Notes under the pieces: generated by a model | Databases searched by the model: none | What the model saw: only the letters and a program-made list of their open reading frames with translations | Told to the model about the DNA's origin: nothing | Shown: positions 1 through 11,900 of the stretch, in pieces | Numbering within the stretch: position 1 is the first letter of the stretch | How the letters are laid out: every line of letters starts with the position of its first letter | Source: a virus | Reading direction: 5' to 3' (one strand) | DNA: 32,063 nucleotides | IMG/VR virus record: IMGVR_UViG_3300048587_000100 | Coordinates: 1 to 32,063 of that record | Translations under genes and position numbers: made by a program

Positions 1-401
1 ACTCAGGAACAGACCTCGTTGATCTTGATACAAAGCACAGATTCGTTGGAGGCATCTATATCAGAGAAGTTTCAATACTTCCAAATCAAATGATCATAAG
101 CAACATCCATAATACAGAACATCCGTTTGTTGTATTTGAAGGAGATGTTACAGTAAGAACACACAAAGGATTCCAAAGAATTGTCGGACCATACTTAGGA
201 AAAACAGTTCCAATGACAAGAAGAATCCTTCACTCTGACAACGGTTGTAGATGGGCAACATTTCATGTAATGGAGAAACCTGATGAGACCGTGGATGAGA
301 TAATGAATAGGATTCTTCTCAAAAGGATAAACCCCCTTCTCTCAGTTACTGAACTAGCAAGGATTCAAGAAAAAATATTAACAACCAACCTTCTTAAATA
401 A
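1..401 (+). CDS. Cupin-like phage protein, C-terminal part
   Basis: The reading frame is open to the left edge (from base 3), so the gene starts outside the window; an ATG at 90 lies inside the domain and is probably not the true start. The visible part, about 130 residues, looks like a double-stranded beta-helix (cupin) core: a segment reading REVSILPNQMIISNIHNTEH, then HPFVVFEGDVTV, then HSDNGCRWATFHVME near the end, with histidines placed as in metal-binding cupins. Small cupin proteins of this kind occur near structural genes of uncultured phages; their role is not established. The C-terminus carries the dispersed palindrome as LSVTE (342-352). It ends TAA one base before the next ATG, in the arrangement TAATATG. 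The cupin assignment is from fold-like pattern only. Confidence 0.55.
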   Translation, partial: SGTDLVDLDTKHRFVGGIYIREVSILPNQMIISNIHNTEHPFVVFEGDVTVRTHKGFQRIVGPYLGKTVPMTRRILHSDNGCRWATFHVMEKPDETVDEIMNRILLKRINPLLSVTELARIQEKILTTNLLK

Positions 402-402
402 T

Positions 403-1416
403 ATGTCATCTATTGCGTTAGGAGTTGCTACTGTTGCCGTAGGGGCAGGCACTGCTATTTACGGAGCTAATCAGCAAAAGAAAACAAGCGAAGCTAATCA
501 GCAAAACTCTGAGAAGTATCTAAAAGCTATCCAGCAAAACGAGCGTGAAGCTCGTAAGCTGTTTGATGGCTTTATGGAGGGTTATAACGCTTCCAAGGAA
601 AGGCTTGCCGGCATGAGTCTTCAAGACTATATCGGCAGACAAGTACAGGCGTTGAATGATCCATATCTCAATGAGGCATTCCGTAAATCAAAGGATGCTG
701 ATTGGGAACAAGCTCAAAGATTTGCTGACGAAGGAAGTACACAAAATGCATCTATCTTCAATCGCATCGTTGATGAAGTCGGCGGTGGTAATTACAAAGA
801 GCTTCTTGCCCGTCGTGATGCGGCTGTCATGGGTGAAGACATTAAGAGTCTATATGCAGAGGCTCGCCGTCTTCAAGCGCCTAAGCAGATGGCTGGTTCT
901 GTCCGTAGAAACGAAGACGGTGAAGTCATTGGTGGCCAGCGTGGCGATAAGTTTGAATTCGACATTAGCACTACAGCCATCAAGGAACAGAACGACCGCA
1001 TGTTTGAGAAGTCTCGAACTGCTATCGAGGATGATCGAGTTGCTGCGGCTCGCCAACAGGACAGAGCTATCCAGTTCTTGCCTATGCTTGATTACTCTAG
1101 CTTTGCCAATAATGCTGTAGTTCAGCCATTCAATCAGGCTAAGCTTTCTTCTGAACTTGCAATGCTTCAAGCAGAAGCAAACATGGCGGCTAATGCTATG
1201 TCGATGGCATTTAGCAAGCCTCTTGCTCCCGCTCAAATGTCTAACCCGATGGCTGGACAGCTTATGGCCGGTGGCACTCAGATGGCTTTGGGTGGTATTG
1301 CTGATCTATACAAAGACAGTAGAACAAGTAATCCTAACGCGACAGGAGCTTCTGCTTCTAGAGGTAACGCTGACTCTTGGTGGGGTCGCGGAGCCGGAAT
1401 CAATCCTTACGCATAA
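403..1416 (+). CDS. Putative internal virion (ejection) protein with N-terminal membrane segment
   Basis: 337 residues. Residues 4-24 form an Ala/Gly/Val-rich hydrophobic segment. A long charged, helix-forming region follows (about 28-280, rich in Gln, Glu, Lys, Arg), then a Met/Ala/Gly-rich stretch and a Gly-rich end finishing WWGRGAGINPYA. This layout, and the position two genes before a giant virion-type protein and terminase, resembles the gp14/gp15/gp16 internal-core genes of T7-like podoviruses; no sequence match can be claimed. Its start at 403 follows the upstream stop by one base, and the A/C-rich leader ACAACCAACC lies at 380-390. It has no exact palindrome inside; the copy at 1420-1430 comes directly after its stop codon. 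The function is inferred from position and composition. Confidence 0.5.
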   Translation: MSSIALGVATVAVGAGTAIYGANQQKKTSEANQQNSEKYLKAIQQNEREARKLFDGFMEGYNASKERLAGMSLQDYIGRQVQALNDPYLNEAFRKSKDADWEQAQRFADEGSTQNASIFNRIVDEVGGGNYKELLARRDAAVMGEDIKSLYAEARRLQAPKQMAGSVRRNEDGEVIGGQRGDKFEFDISTTAIKEQNDRMFEKSRTAIEDDRVAAARQQDRAIQFLPMLDYSSFANNAVVQPFNQAKLSSELAMLQAEANMAANAMSMAFSKPLAPAQMSNPMAGQLMAGGTQMALGGIADLYKDSRTSNPNATGASASRGNADSWWGRGAGINPYA

Positions 1417-1419
1417 CTT

Positions 1420-1430
1420 TCAGTAACTGA
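1420..1430. repeat. Palindrome copy at a gene start
   Basis: It occupies the 16-nt gap between two genes and ends two bases before ATG, reading TCAGTAACTGAATATG. The same arrangement recurs on the other strand at 24250-24260. Confidence 0.9.
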
Positions 1431-1432
1431 AT

Positions 1433-2920
1433 ATGGCCAATACTCCTAATTACACAATCCTTGCAGAGCCGTCTTATGACGGTATTTTGCTTGGAGCTAG
1501 CACTGCTTTAACTGGTATTGCTCAGGAAGCAAGAGAGGCGAAGAAAGCACAAGGGGCTTATAATGCTTTCGCAGATCAACTTGAGAAGGAAGGTCTTGTT
1601 GCTGATGCTGCTATCTACAGAGGCATGGCAGCAAGCGAGACTCCAAACTATCTCAATGCCGCTCTCACTGGTAAAGCTGCAACCAGAAACCTTGAGATGC
1701 CTTTCCAACAGGCTCTTAAGCTTTTGGATAGCAAGCGCGAAGAGCAAGCAGCTTTGGAACGTGCCAATCTCGCAAGACAGGGGCTCTCAGTTACTGAGCG
1801 TCAAGGTCTCCGCATGGAAGATAGCATCCTTTCCCAAGATGTTTCTCTTGCTAATCAAGAACTGCGTGATGCCACAAGAGACGAAGATAGAATCTTGGAA
1901 AACATGGCTAGGGATAGTGGTAATCCTGCTTTGATGGAGCTATACACAAAACAGTTACAGGATGCCCGTGCCCGAAAAGAGCAAGCCAGAAAGAATCTCC
2001 AAGCTATCCAGAATCAGAGAAGAGGAGTTGCAAGGCAAATGAGCACTGCCGCTCCTGCTTCTGGCTCTTCGCGTGCTACCTCAAAAGAACCATACGCAAT
2101 TGAAGGCGCTCCCGATCCCGGACCCCTTCCAGTTGGCGGACCATCTTCTCCCGGAGTGGAAGCTAGTCTTGTTCCTCTTGAAGGAGAAGGACCGCCATTT
2201 AGCTCTATGGATGGCTCAGTTACTGAGAAGCCTGCAACTGAGACACCAGAACAATCATTTGTCCAAGCTCGCGGTACTGCATTCAAAAGAGAATACGAGC
2301 AGGCAAAAAGAAGATTCAAAGATGATCCTGAGAGACTTGAAAGAATTGAAAATGCAGAAGATATTTCAGTCCTTAGGAAGATTGTTGCGGAAGCAAAGAA
2401 AGAAGTGTCTATCTACAAAACCCCAGAAGAAGCTGTTAATGCTGCCAAACCATATGCACCAGAAGGAAGTGTTACTATTCCGAAGCCATTGGCTAATGGA
2501 ACTGGATTCACTTTTGGCTTTGTAAAGAAAGCCGCTCAAGTAAGGAGAGTGAATGACAGAACTTGGTCCAATGGTGAGGGTGATATCTGGTTTATTGGAG
2601 AAGACAATATCATCTATCATCGCATGGCCAATCAAGACCCTGTGGATGCTACGATGGTTCAGAATGAAGATGGTTCTGCTGTTACTGCCGCAACGCTTCA
2701 AACTTGGTTCAATGATCTTGGTATTGCTTATGCATCCGGAGTTACAAAAACTCCTCCACCTAAGGAAATTAATCCTACGACCAAACAAAATGCCTTGAAT
2801 CCTACGCCGAACAAGGTTACAGTCCCGATGAATCCTAATACTCCTCAGGCTGCTCCCACAACTCCAGCTAAGGCGACTATGATGGATTTCAATCTATACA
2901 GAGCAGGTGGAAACAAGTAA
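1433..2920 (+). CDS. Putative internal virion protein, coiled-coil
   Basis: 495 residues. The N-terminal 230 residues are highly charged and predicted helical (Ala, Glu, Gln, Arg rich). A Pro/Gly/Ser-rich linker (about 200-270), a second short helical stretch, a compact mixed domain (about 310-420, with DRTWSNGEGDIWFIGEDN and YHRMANQDPVDATMV) and a Pro/Thr/Asn-rich tail follow. Two palindrome copies are read in frame as LSVTER (1787-1797) and GSVTEK (2216-2226). The ATG lies two bases after another palindrome copy (1420-1430). The neighbours suggest an ejected core protein comparable in position to T7 gp15. I do not recognise the family; the assignment rests on context. Confidence 0.45.
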   Translation: MANTPNYTILAEPSYDGILLGASTALTGIAQEAREAKKAQGAYNAFADQLEKEGLVADAAIYRGMAASETPNYLNAALTGKAATRNLEMPFQQALKLLDSKREEQAALERANLARQGLSVTERQGLRMEDSILSQDVSLANQELRDATRDEDRILENMARDSGNPALMELYTKQLQDARARKEQARKNLQAIQNQRRGVARQMSTAAPASGSSRATSKEPYAIEGAPDPGPLPVGGPSSPGVEASLVPLEGEGPPFSSMDGSVTEKPATETPEQSFVQARGTAFKREYEQAKRRFKDDPERLERIENAEDISVLRKIVAEAKKEVSIYKTPEEAVNAAKPYAPEGSVTIPKPLANGTGFTFGFVKKAAQVRRVNDRTWSNGEGDIWFIGEDNIIYHRMANQDPVDATMVQNEDGSAVTAATLQTWFNDLGIAYASGVTKTPPPKEINPTTKQNALNPTPNKVTVPMNPNTPQAAPTTPAKATMMDFNLYRAGGNK

Positions 2921-2932
2921 CTCATTAAGCAA

Positions 2933-5900
2933 ATGCAATTTCAAACCGAGCAAGAAGAACTGAATCAGCCGGCAATCACGGGAGACACTCAAGAACCATA
3001 TCGCTCTCCTCTTTTGGATGTTCCAATCTTGGATGACTTCATGACCGAAGTTACCGCGAGTGGACTTGATAACTACGAGAAGCTTGAGGCAGTTGACTTC
3101 TGGACGAAGAGGGCTCGCGAAGCTCAGTACAAAGAATTCAATCGTCCTGAGCAGTGGCAAAACAATCTTGGATATGATGAAGTTGCTCGCAACATGGCAA
3201 AGACTCAGAAAGAGTCTATCTTCCAAGACGAGAGTAAGAAGATCATCGAAAGCACATTCAAAGACAGGCCGGAAAACTACAACAGGTTTGCAAAGCAGAT
3301 GGAGAAAGGTGGGCTTAATCCCGCCTCTTATACTCCTGAGTTCTTTCCTGTTGTTCAAAGACTTAAGGACTTGCGTGGTAAGGCTAGAATCCCCGAGGGA
3401 AGTACAGGCAAGGCAGGGGAAATTACCACTTCTAATAATAGAAGCATCGGAGACTACAGCCTTAACTATGATTCTAGCGGGGAGTTTGATTCTGCTGTTG
3501 TTAAATTCAAAAAGTTCGGCATCAAGGGTGAGGACCAAGGCCTCTGGACGGCGGATGTGATCCACTTTCCAAAAGACTTTGATCCTGTTGAGCACATGAA
3601 GCAGCAGGCATTGAAAAGAAGGAATGACCTTCTTGAGGTAATGTCTTCTCTTTCTGATCCGTCTGGTTCTGAATACGAATCCCAAAACAATTCTCTCGAT
3701 TCAGTAACTGAGCAACTCATGGAGGCTGAGAGCCTTCTTGAAAAGTTTGATTCTGGCGATGAAGTATTTCTTAAACAAGCAAAACTCGATGGAGTGAATG
3801 CTTATGTGAATGATTACGTTGGAGATAAGATCAAGACAGGAGATTCCAAGTACAAAGGTGTTGGCATGGAAGTCGGAGAGTCTCTCAAGGCTTCTCTGAC
3901 CTGGAATAACATTGATAGATTCTTGATCAACCTTGATCAAGGAAGAATCAACCTTGGCCTTGCCATTACTGAAATGGTGGAAGGTAGGTACAAGCCTGAG
4001 GACATGCAGAATGAGGCTGCCAGAAGAGAAAAAGAAATCCTCACTGGAACGAAAGAAGGTCTTGAATCGGAACTGAATAGACTTACAGCAAAAGGACAAG
4101 AGGTTGACGCACGCGCAACCTTCTCTAGGCTTGGAACATACAACCCTAACCTTGCTGAAATATATGAAAAGACGGCAAATACTGTCGGTCAGGGTGCTCG
4201 TATCGCTGCCGTGTTTGCCGCTGGTCCTGTCGCTGGTTATTCATCTACTTTTCTCGAAGTTCAGGGAGCTAAGATTGCAGAACTTAAAGCAAGAGAAGCA
4301 GAGCTTAGAGAGAAAGGCGATGTAGCTTCTGCTGATTACCTTAGAGATCATAGCCGTGGACTCTCTATGAGAGCCGCATTGTGGGAGATGGTGCCGGAGA
4401 TGATGTTCCCCGGTCATGCTGCTTTCCGTCCTGTTACAGCAAAAGAAGCCATTCTTGGCTCTTCTCGTCAATTTGTTAAAGACGTTGGTGGCGAGTTTGT
4501 CGAAGGCGGAGTCACCAGTGTTCTTGGCGCTACAGATGAAAGAGTTACTGGAGTCATTAATGATCAACAGTACATTGAAAGACTAAAACAGTCTCCAGAG
4601 GATGCTTTTTTTGAAGGTGTTGGCACTATTATCCCATCTGGTGCCCGTGCTGTTATCCAAGGCATGACCCGTGGTTCTGCCGCAAAGCTTGCTGCAAGAA
4701 CAGAAGCATCTGATAAAGCTGCCGCAGACAGGAAGGCTAGAGAAGAAGCATTCAGGGCAGACCTTCAAGCAAGGGAAGCCTTGATCGGAACCAAGGGTGC
4801 TGATGAAGGTTATCAAATGTCAGTTACTGAGACCCCTGCTCCAGAAGGACCACAAGCCTCAGTTACTGAGCCAACTCCAACTGCCGGAAGAACCAAAGAA
4901 GGCATTGCTCAGACTGTTGCAAAGGGAGCGGATGATCTTCTCTCTGGCGCTGTAACTGTCAAAGGTATCACCGAAGCTGAAAAGACTGAACTTCAAGGTA
5001 GCTTGGAAGCTCAGGCAAAGATTGCCGAGGCTATTGTAAACGAATCTGAATCTGTTGGAGATACTCCTTCTGCTGACATTGTTGTCGATCAAGCCTTAGT
5101 TGTTCCTCCTCGCACTGAAACCGAGAAGAGAGAAACCAGAGCATACTTGGAGGCTCTTAAGGCTTCTGCTGAAAAGAGATTCAAGGAATACGGTCTTAGC
5201 GGCGCTTCAATCGCAGGCAACTTTGTTCGCAATTCCGGTGATGGGCTTCCAGAAGGCGCCAACTTTATCATCACTTATCCAGAAGGAGACAAGCCAATGT
5301 TTCCAGAGGGTGATGAAAATCGCCGCATTCAAAACAAGATTGAAAACGGGCAAGCTAAAGATGTTCAAGAGGCAATAGATCAACTTGTTTCTGAAAAATG
5401 GTCCATATTTTCTAATGAACCATTCGGCGATCAGCCTGCTATGCTGCATGTTGCCAATAACAATATTGCAGTTGGAGACGCAAGAGGACAGACAATCCTA
5501 ATGTCTCAGAATGATCTTATCAAAGCAATCGAGGATGGAACTATTGATCCATCTAAAAATTACTTTTGGTTTGAACAAAATCAAATGCTGGAGGGCCGGA
5601 ACTATGAAACCTACAACAAACTGGTTGAAAGTATTCCTGAACAAAATTGGGCTATGCCAAAGCCCTCAGCAATCACTGCGACCGATACCCAAGGTCAACC
5701 TGCGCAGTCGAAGGCTAACGATCAGTTCCACCTGCGAGGAACAGGATTTGAGCTTGATACTGTTACGATCGGTGGAAAAACCGTTGGAGTCAAAACAAAC
5801 GAAGACGGCTCAGTAACTGAGGAGGCTTTCACTGGAATGGATGATATGATTGAAAGTCTTGGGCTTACAATCGAAGAGCGCGATGGATTTGTTACTGTTC

Positions 5901-8900
5901 CTGATCCTAGTGATTACAGCAGAGATGCTTATAAGATCACAAGGATGAAAGGAAGATTCATTGCTCGTAAAGATCATCCTAAGCTTATTGCTGCCCTAAA
6001 CGAAAGGTTTGGTGAAAACAATTGGATTCTCAAGCCGGACAACCAAGCCAGAAGAGCCGGTATCATCCGTGGATGGAATAAAGATGAGTTCACTGCCAAT
6101 GGTCAACTCTCTTCTGATATCCCTGTTGAACCTGATTATTTCTATGTCGCACAAGAGAAAGCTAGCGGGATTACAATGTCCGCTCGCGTGGACGCAAAGG
6201 TAACTCCAGAGGGGGATATGGTCATGATTCCAAACGGGATCAAGATGCATTACTTTACTGCTGATCAATTCAAAGAAGATGGAACTGTTAATGATGAGGT
6301 CTCTGGCTCTGGATGGAGAATCCATGGCAACGAAGTCATTCCCCTCAAGTTCAGAAACTCTCTTGTTGGATTCTTCAACTCTCTGAAAGGAACTGCGTAC
6401 ACTCAAGTTCCCGGCTCTGTCTATGGCTTTGACCTAGTTCTCACAAAGAACGGGATCAAGGTTATGGAAAGCAACGTGGCCACAGAAGGACAGTATAGCG
6501 GTGGACTAACTGGATACGGTAAAACATTCTCTGGTCTTGCTGCAACAACTAAGGGCGTTATCTCGCCGGAAACCATTGCCGCTGCATCTGCTTACTTCAA
6601 GCTCACTGGCCAGAATGAAATTGCTAACTATGTGATGGAGCTTGCTGTTGAGAGACTTGGAGCAACGCCTGATCAAGTTCCTCAACTCAAGCAACTCTAC
6701 GATAAGGGAATCCTCTTCTCTCCAACCAAGTCTCTCAGAGAGATTGGCAAGGGAGAAAGAGTTTTTATCAGTGGATTGAATCTTCCTAAGATCAACTCTA
6801 GGAAGTATCATGACGTTTCAAAGATTGATGCTCCTACAATCAGCGATATCCTGACAAGCGTAGAGCAAAGTAGCAGTCCTCATATCGCTGATTATACTAA
6901 GATGCTCGCAAGGGCTCTTAGGATGCAAGCTGAGAAGACTGGAAGCCGCGGCCTTTCAATGAAGGCTTTCAAGTCTTCGATGAATATGTATTACACGCCT
7001 ACCATCTACGGTACTGGCGGGTACATCACTGTCACTGGCAATGCAATCGAGGAGTTGATGCATGAGTCCATCCATGCTCTCACTGATGCTAAGTTTCCTC
7101 AGTTACTGAGCGTCTACAATCTTCCCGGCATTACTGGCAATCAGTACAAGCAGGTTCTTGTCAATTACATGAACGACCCTGCTGGCAATCCATTGCTTAA
7201 GGAGGTCATTAATGATTACTTAAATGCAATTCAAGCCTTGGGATTGAGCAAGAGAATCTTTAATGATAGGCCGATGAAGACCGGGGCCGCATTCATTAAG
7301 AATCCTCCGGGCTATGATTACGGCTTCTCCTCATTGGATGAATTCATTACCAATGCACTGACTAATCCTGTCTTTGTCAGAAGACTTGCTTCTATTCCTG
7401 ACACTAGCATTCGTGCCTATTTTAGAAAGCTGTTTGATTCTTTGATGCAATGGCTCAAGATGGAACATCTCCCATCCAATGCCAAGGCAAACAATGCGTG
7501 GAATAAAACCTTCCATGATATCATTACGTTCGTTGCCTCTGATGACATTCCTGGCAATACAACTGAGTATGCTGCTACCGTTGTTGCCGGCGAACCTCAT
7601 TACAATGATCTGTTCACTGATCGCCTGACTATTCCATATGAGAAGGCCGCCGCTGAAAGATTTGTGTGGGATCGCTTGCAATGGCGCTCTGCTCCTGAGT
7701 TTACTAAAGCTGTTGCTGATTCTTTTGCTAAGAAGCAAGCAAAGGTATTCAACCTTACTCTCGACAAAAACGGTAAGGTCAACGCCCCAAGCTTCTTTGC
7801 CAAGCTTAAGGGCGCTAACATTCATCCAATTGAGAGAGATACAATTAATGATCTTGCCATCAAATATACTGATGACAAAGGTAAGATTGATATCATCTCA
7901 GTTACTGAGGAGCTTAATGAGACCAAAGGCGTTTCAATTCAATCAATCAGCGTATTTACAAATAGGCAGCCTACAGAGAACGCAAGGAAATTTAAGGAGC
8001 TTAAGCATGAGCTTGAGACTCAGGGATTTAGTGTTGAAGAAGAAGCAGATGGGTTTGTAAATCAAGTTTATATTCGCCTTATGCGGCAAGGACGCATGAT
8101 TAGGATTTATAATGATGGAACAGTAGAAGATAGATCCAATAAAACACCTGATCCAAATATATTTCCTAAGAGTATATTGGATAAGGCAAGAGCAGTAATA
8201 TCTTCTATGACAAAAGAAGATTGGGAATCTGGAAGCGATGAATCAGATTCAGCTGCTGAATATGGAGTTAATCCATATATTATGGATGCACTTAGAGGTA
8301 AAGTTCAAATATCACCCGGAGAAACAATTACTTGGGCTGGTGATATTTCTCTGAATATAGAAAAAACCAAGAGAACTGAACTCAGGGGATTCCATCATGA
8401 TCCAAAAATTGCCAAGAACCAACATTCATTTGTTCGCGGATCACTTCATTCATTTGCTCCGGGATCAGTAATGCATGACGGCAAACAAGCCACTGGCTAT
8501 GAGAAGATTTTCCAAATTTGGGAAGTCCAATCAGATGCCATGAATCGTCTTAGCAGTAATCTTGAGCTTGTTGATAAATGGATCGAAGCTTACCAAACAG
8601 GTATTGATCCGTATGCAGAAGAAGGTAGAGTTCTTAATGTTCCAGATGAAACGCCTGAGTCAGTAAGAGCTTCTTCTATTGCAAGAATAGAAGGAACCAT
8701 GGCAATGCTATCTCAAGAGGCTAGAGATTCTGGAGACTTGATTTCTGATAAAAAGCTTAGAGATGCGATTAGTGCTTTTTACTCTACGTCAGGAATTACT
8801 TTCGCAAAACCAAAATCAGAAATAGATCACGATGTTTTTCAAGATGCAAGAAAAGCAATTGTTGATTATATAAATAAGGTTAGAGAACTCTCATCGTGGA

Positions 8901-11900
8901 AAACAGTAGCCCTTAAAGCCGCTGTTATTCATGCGCAGCGACTTGGCGCAACTCATATCTCTATGCTTAGTGGCGAAAGCGTCTTTAGGATGGAAGGACA
9001 TGCAGAGATAACGAATACTAAAGACAGAGCTAAAAAGCTTAAGGGCATGGAACAGAATTATGACGGAGATTACATCGAAGTTCTTAAGAAGCTTACAGGC
9101 AAGACCCCAATTAAGGGAAGTCAGAAAGCAGAGAATGTGCCTTATGGTAAGTCGTTTTATCCGACTTATAGTGATTCTTTTAGTTATAAAATGGAAAAAT
9201 CTGTCGATTCTCGAATCTTCCCTCTTGATCACATCTACGCTCAACCTCGCCTTTCTGAGAATCAACCAGACTCTCGCCCTCCAGTCATCTTCCGTTCTGG
9301 TTATCCAGAAGACAACACCGCATTGCCTTACGGAAACAAGAAAATCCAGAAGGGCTTTGATGGGAAGCCAATGTTCGATAACTACGACATTAATATTCCC
9401 GGTACTTACTGGCATGAGACAACGATCAACATGCCGGCTGGGTCCACGCATGAAGAGATCATCAAGGCGATCAATAAGAAGTATAAGGACGCCGGCCAAG
9501 AGCCGCCAGTCCGTATGTCGGAGATGAAGAAGTCTCTGCCTAAGAAAGTAAGGATCGGTGATTTCAAGATCAACACGAAGTTTCTGAATGCAGAAGATCA
9601 GACAAACCTTCAGTTACTGAGAGATCGCCTTGCCGCAGGCGAGAAGATTCCTTCAATCATGCTCGAAGATCAACTCAGAGCATTCCAGAACAAAGCAGAG
9701 CGTGGAGAGTTTGCTGTCCTTGAGCAAGCTTATCCAGAAGCGTTTAGCTCCAAGAATAAAGAGTGGACAGGATTCACCAATCTTGCCGCGGCTGAGAACA
9801 CACTAGCTGACTGGTTGTTTGCCAATCCCGGCAAGCTGTCTGAGGGTGATCTGTTTGGTGATTCCACAGCCAGAAGAAAGAAGAGAAAGAAATTGGTTAA
9901 GTCTTTCTCTGCTTGGGTGGATACCATGATCGACATGATGAAGGCAAATGAGTTGAAGACTTTCTTCTCTCACCCGCCTGAGGTACAAGCCCTTGTCGAT
10001 AAAGCTCTCGACTTTGTTCTGGCGAACTACGATGCATCTGCTTTGTCTGACAGACAGGTCACTGCCTTGAATCTTGCCATGAAGACTTTCCTTGAGTCTG
10101 ATGGCTACAATATTCGTGGCTTTGCTCAACTGATTTCTCAGATCAACACATCCGAGAAGTTGGCCAAGCTTGAAGAAGTGAGACAGAAGCTTCTCGCTGA
10201 TGGAGTTGAAAATCCATGGGGTGATCCAATCTCTGATTTCAGAAGAGCATTTGTTGGAGATTCAAAGACTGGTAGCTCGCTTGCTGACTTCGCTCTTGAA
10301 GCAACTGCCATCTATAACAGACCTGAAACCAGAAGGGCTTGGTCTGATATGTTTGCTGGTTATAAGATTGGCCTTGATGCATACAAGGTTTCTTATAACA
10401 ACATGAGTGAGCTTTATCAGAAGAGAATTGATAAGGAAGGTAGCACAACTAAGTTGAATGACTTCCGTATCGGCATTGCTCTTGCTGTCACTCAGTACGA
10501 ACAGAACGCGGACCCGACCCCTCAGTTACTGAGAAACGTCACTGAAATCCAAGAGTCGATCAGGCGGAAACTCAATTCAAGCAATCCTAACTTCCGAGAC
10601 GAAGGAGCAATTGAGAAGGTTGCTTCTGACATGCTGATTACTCCATATATTCCAGCCCTTCAAGCTGGTATGAAGTATGATCAATTCATTGCTGCTGTTG
10701 AAGGCGGGCTCACGAATCAAGAGTACAATCTCATGAGGATTGCTCGCGACCCCGGCGTTCTCTTCTATAGCCAGCTTGATGCAATCAATCAAATTGCCAG
10801 AGGCAAGCCAATCCAAAACTGGAAGAACTACGCAAAGCGTGTTCAGACTCAACTGAATAAAGATAACCCGACCGAGCATTGGGGAGAGAAAGCTATTCAG
10901 AATCCTGACTCAATCCTCCAGCCTCGCAAAGGGCTTGGCAAGGATGCTGTGTTCAATTTCAATTGGAGAGGTAACTTTGATTACCAGCTTGATGAAACTG
11001 CATACGAACTTAGCACTGGCGTTGAGCGTGTGATGCTGTTTGATACTATGAGGTCTCCTGGCTTCGAGGGTATCATGGATGGTAGTGATACCAGTAAAGC
11101 TCGTACAAGAAGAATGCGTGAGCAAGTTGGCGGTGTTCACTCCAATATCAAGAATAGAGAAATCAGATACGGAACCCTGATTGGTGGAGCATTGCAGATA
11201 GCTCAGGCTTCTATTGCAATGAAGCTTGCTACTGTTCGCGCTCCATTCAACCAGTTGATTCCTATGCTTACATATGGTCTCAACAATACCAAGACCCTTG
11301 GGCTCACTCTCTACAACAGATTGATTCCAGAGAACAAAGCTAAATCGGATGCTTTCCTTAAGAAGCATAACAGAGACTTGGTTATCAGAATGAAGCAGTG
11401 GGATACGTTCATCAACAGATTCAGACTGAATGACAAACAGAAGAAAAGCGGCATCAAGACAGGGGCTGCCTCAGTAACTGAATCACTTGGCGTACTCGGT
11501 CAACGCATGGCAAGAGCAATGACTGTTGGTGTTACAGAAGCTGTGTATCTTCCAATCACTCTTACCAACAGTGTGCCGGAAGTGTTCGCCGCTCGTACTG
11601 TCTTCTTTGCTTTGTATGCTCAACAACTGATGGATCGCAAGCTTATCAGAGAAGTTGACGATCTATACATTGGCAAAGAGATTCCATTCGACAAAGAATC
11701 TATGGCTCAAGCTGAACTTGAGTTCGATTCCTTTGTTATGTCTCCGGCGAGCCCTGAGTTCAGAGCGGAAGCATCGCAGCGTAACTCTAATGCAAAGGTT
11801 ATCTCTCAAATCTTCTTCCAAGGATTGCTCCGTACTGCCACCCAGCAATCTCTGAAAGCTGTCACCGCCGGAAGAGACCTGTGGCACGCCACTAATGAAT

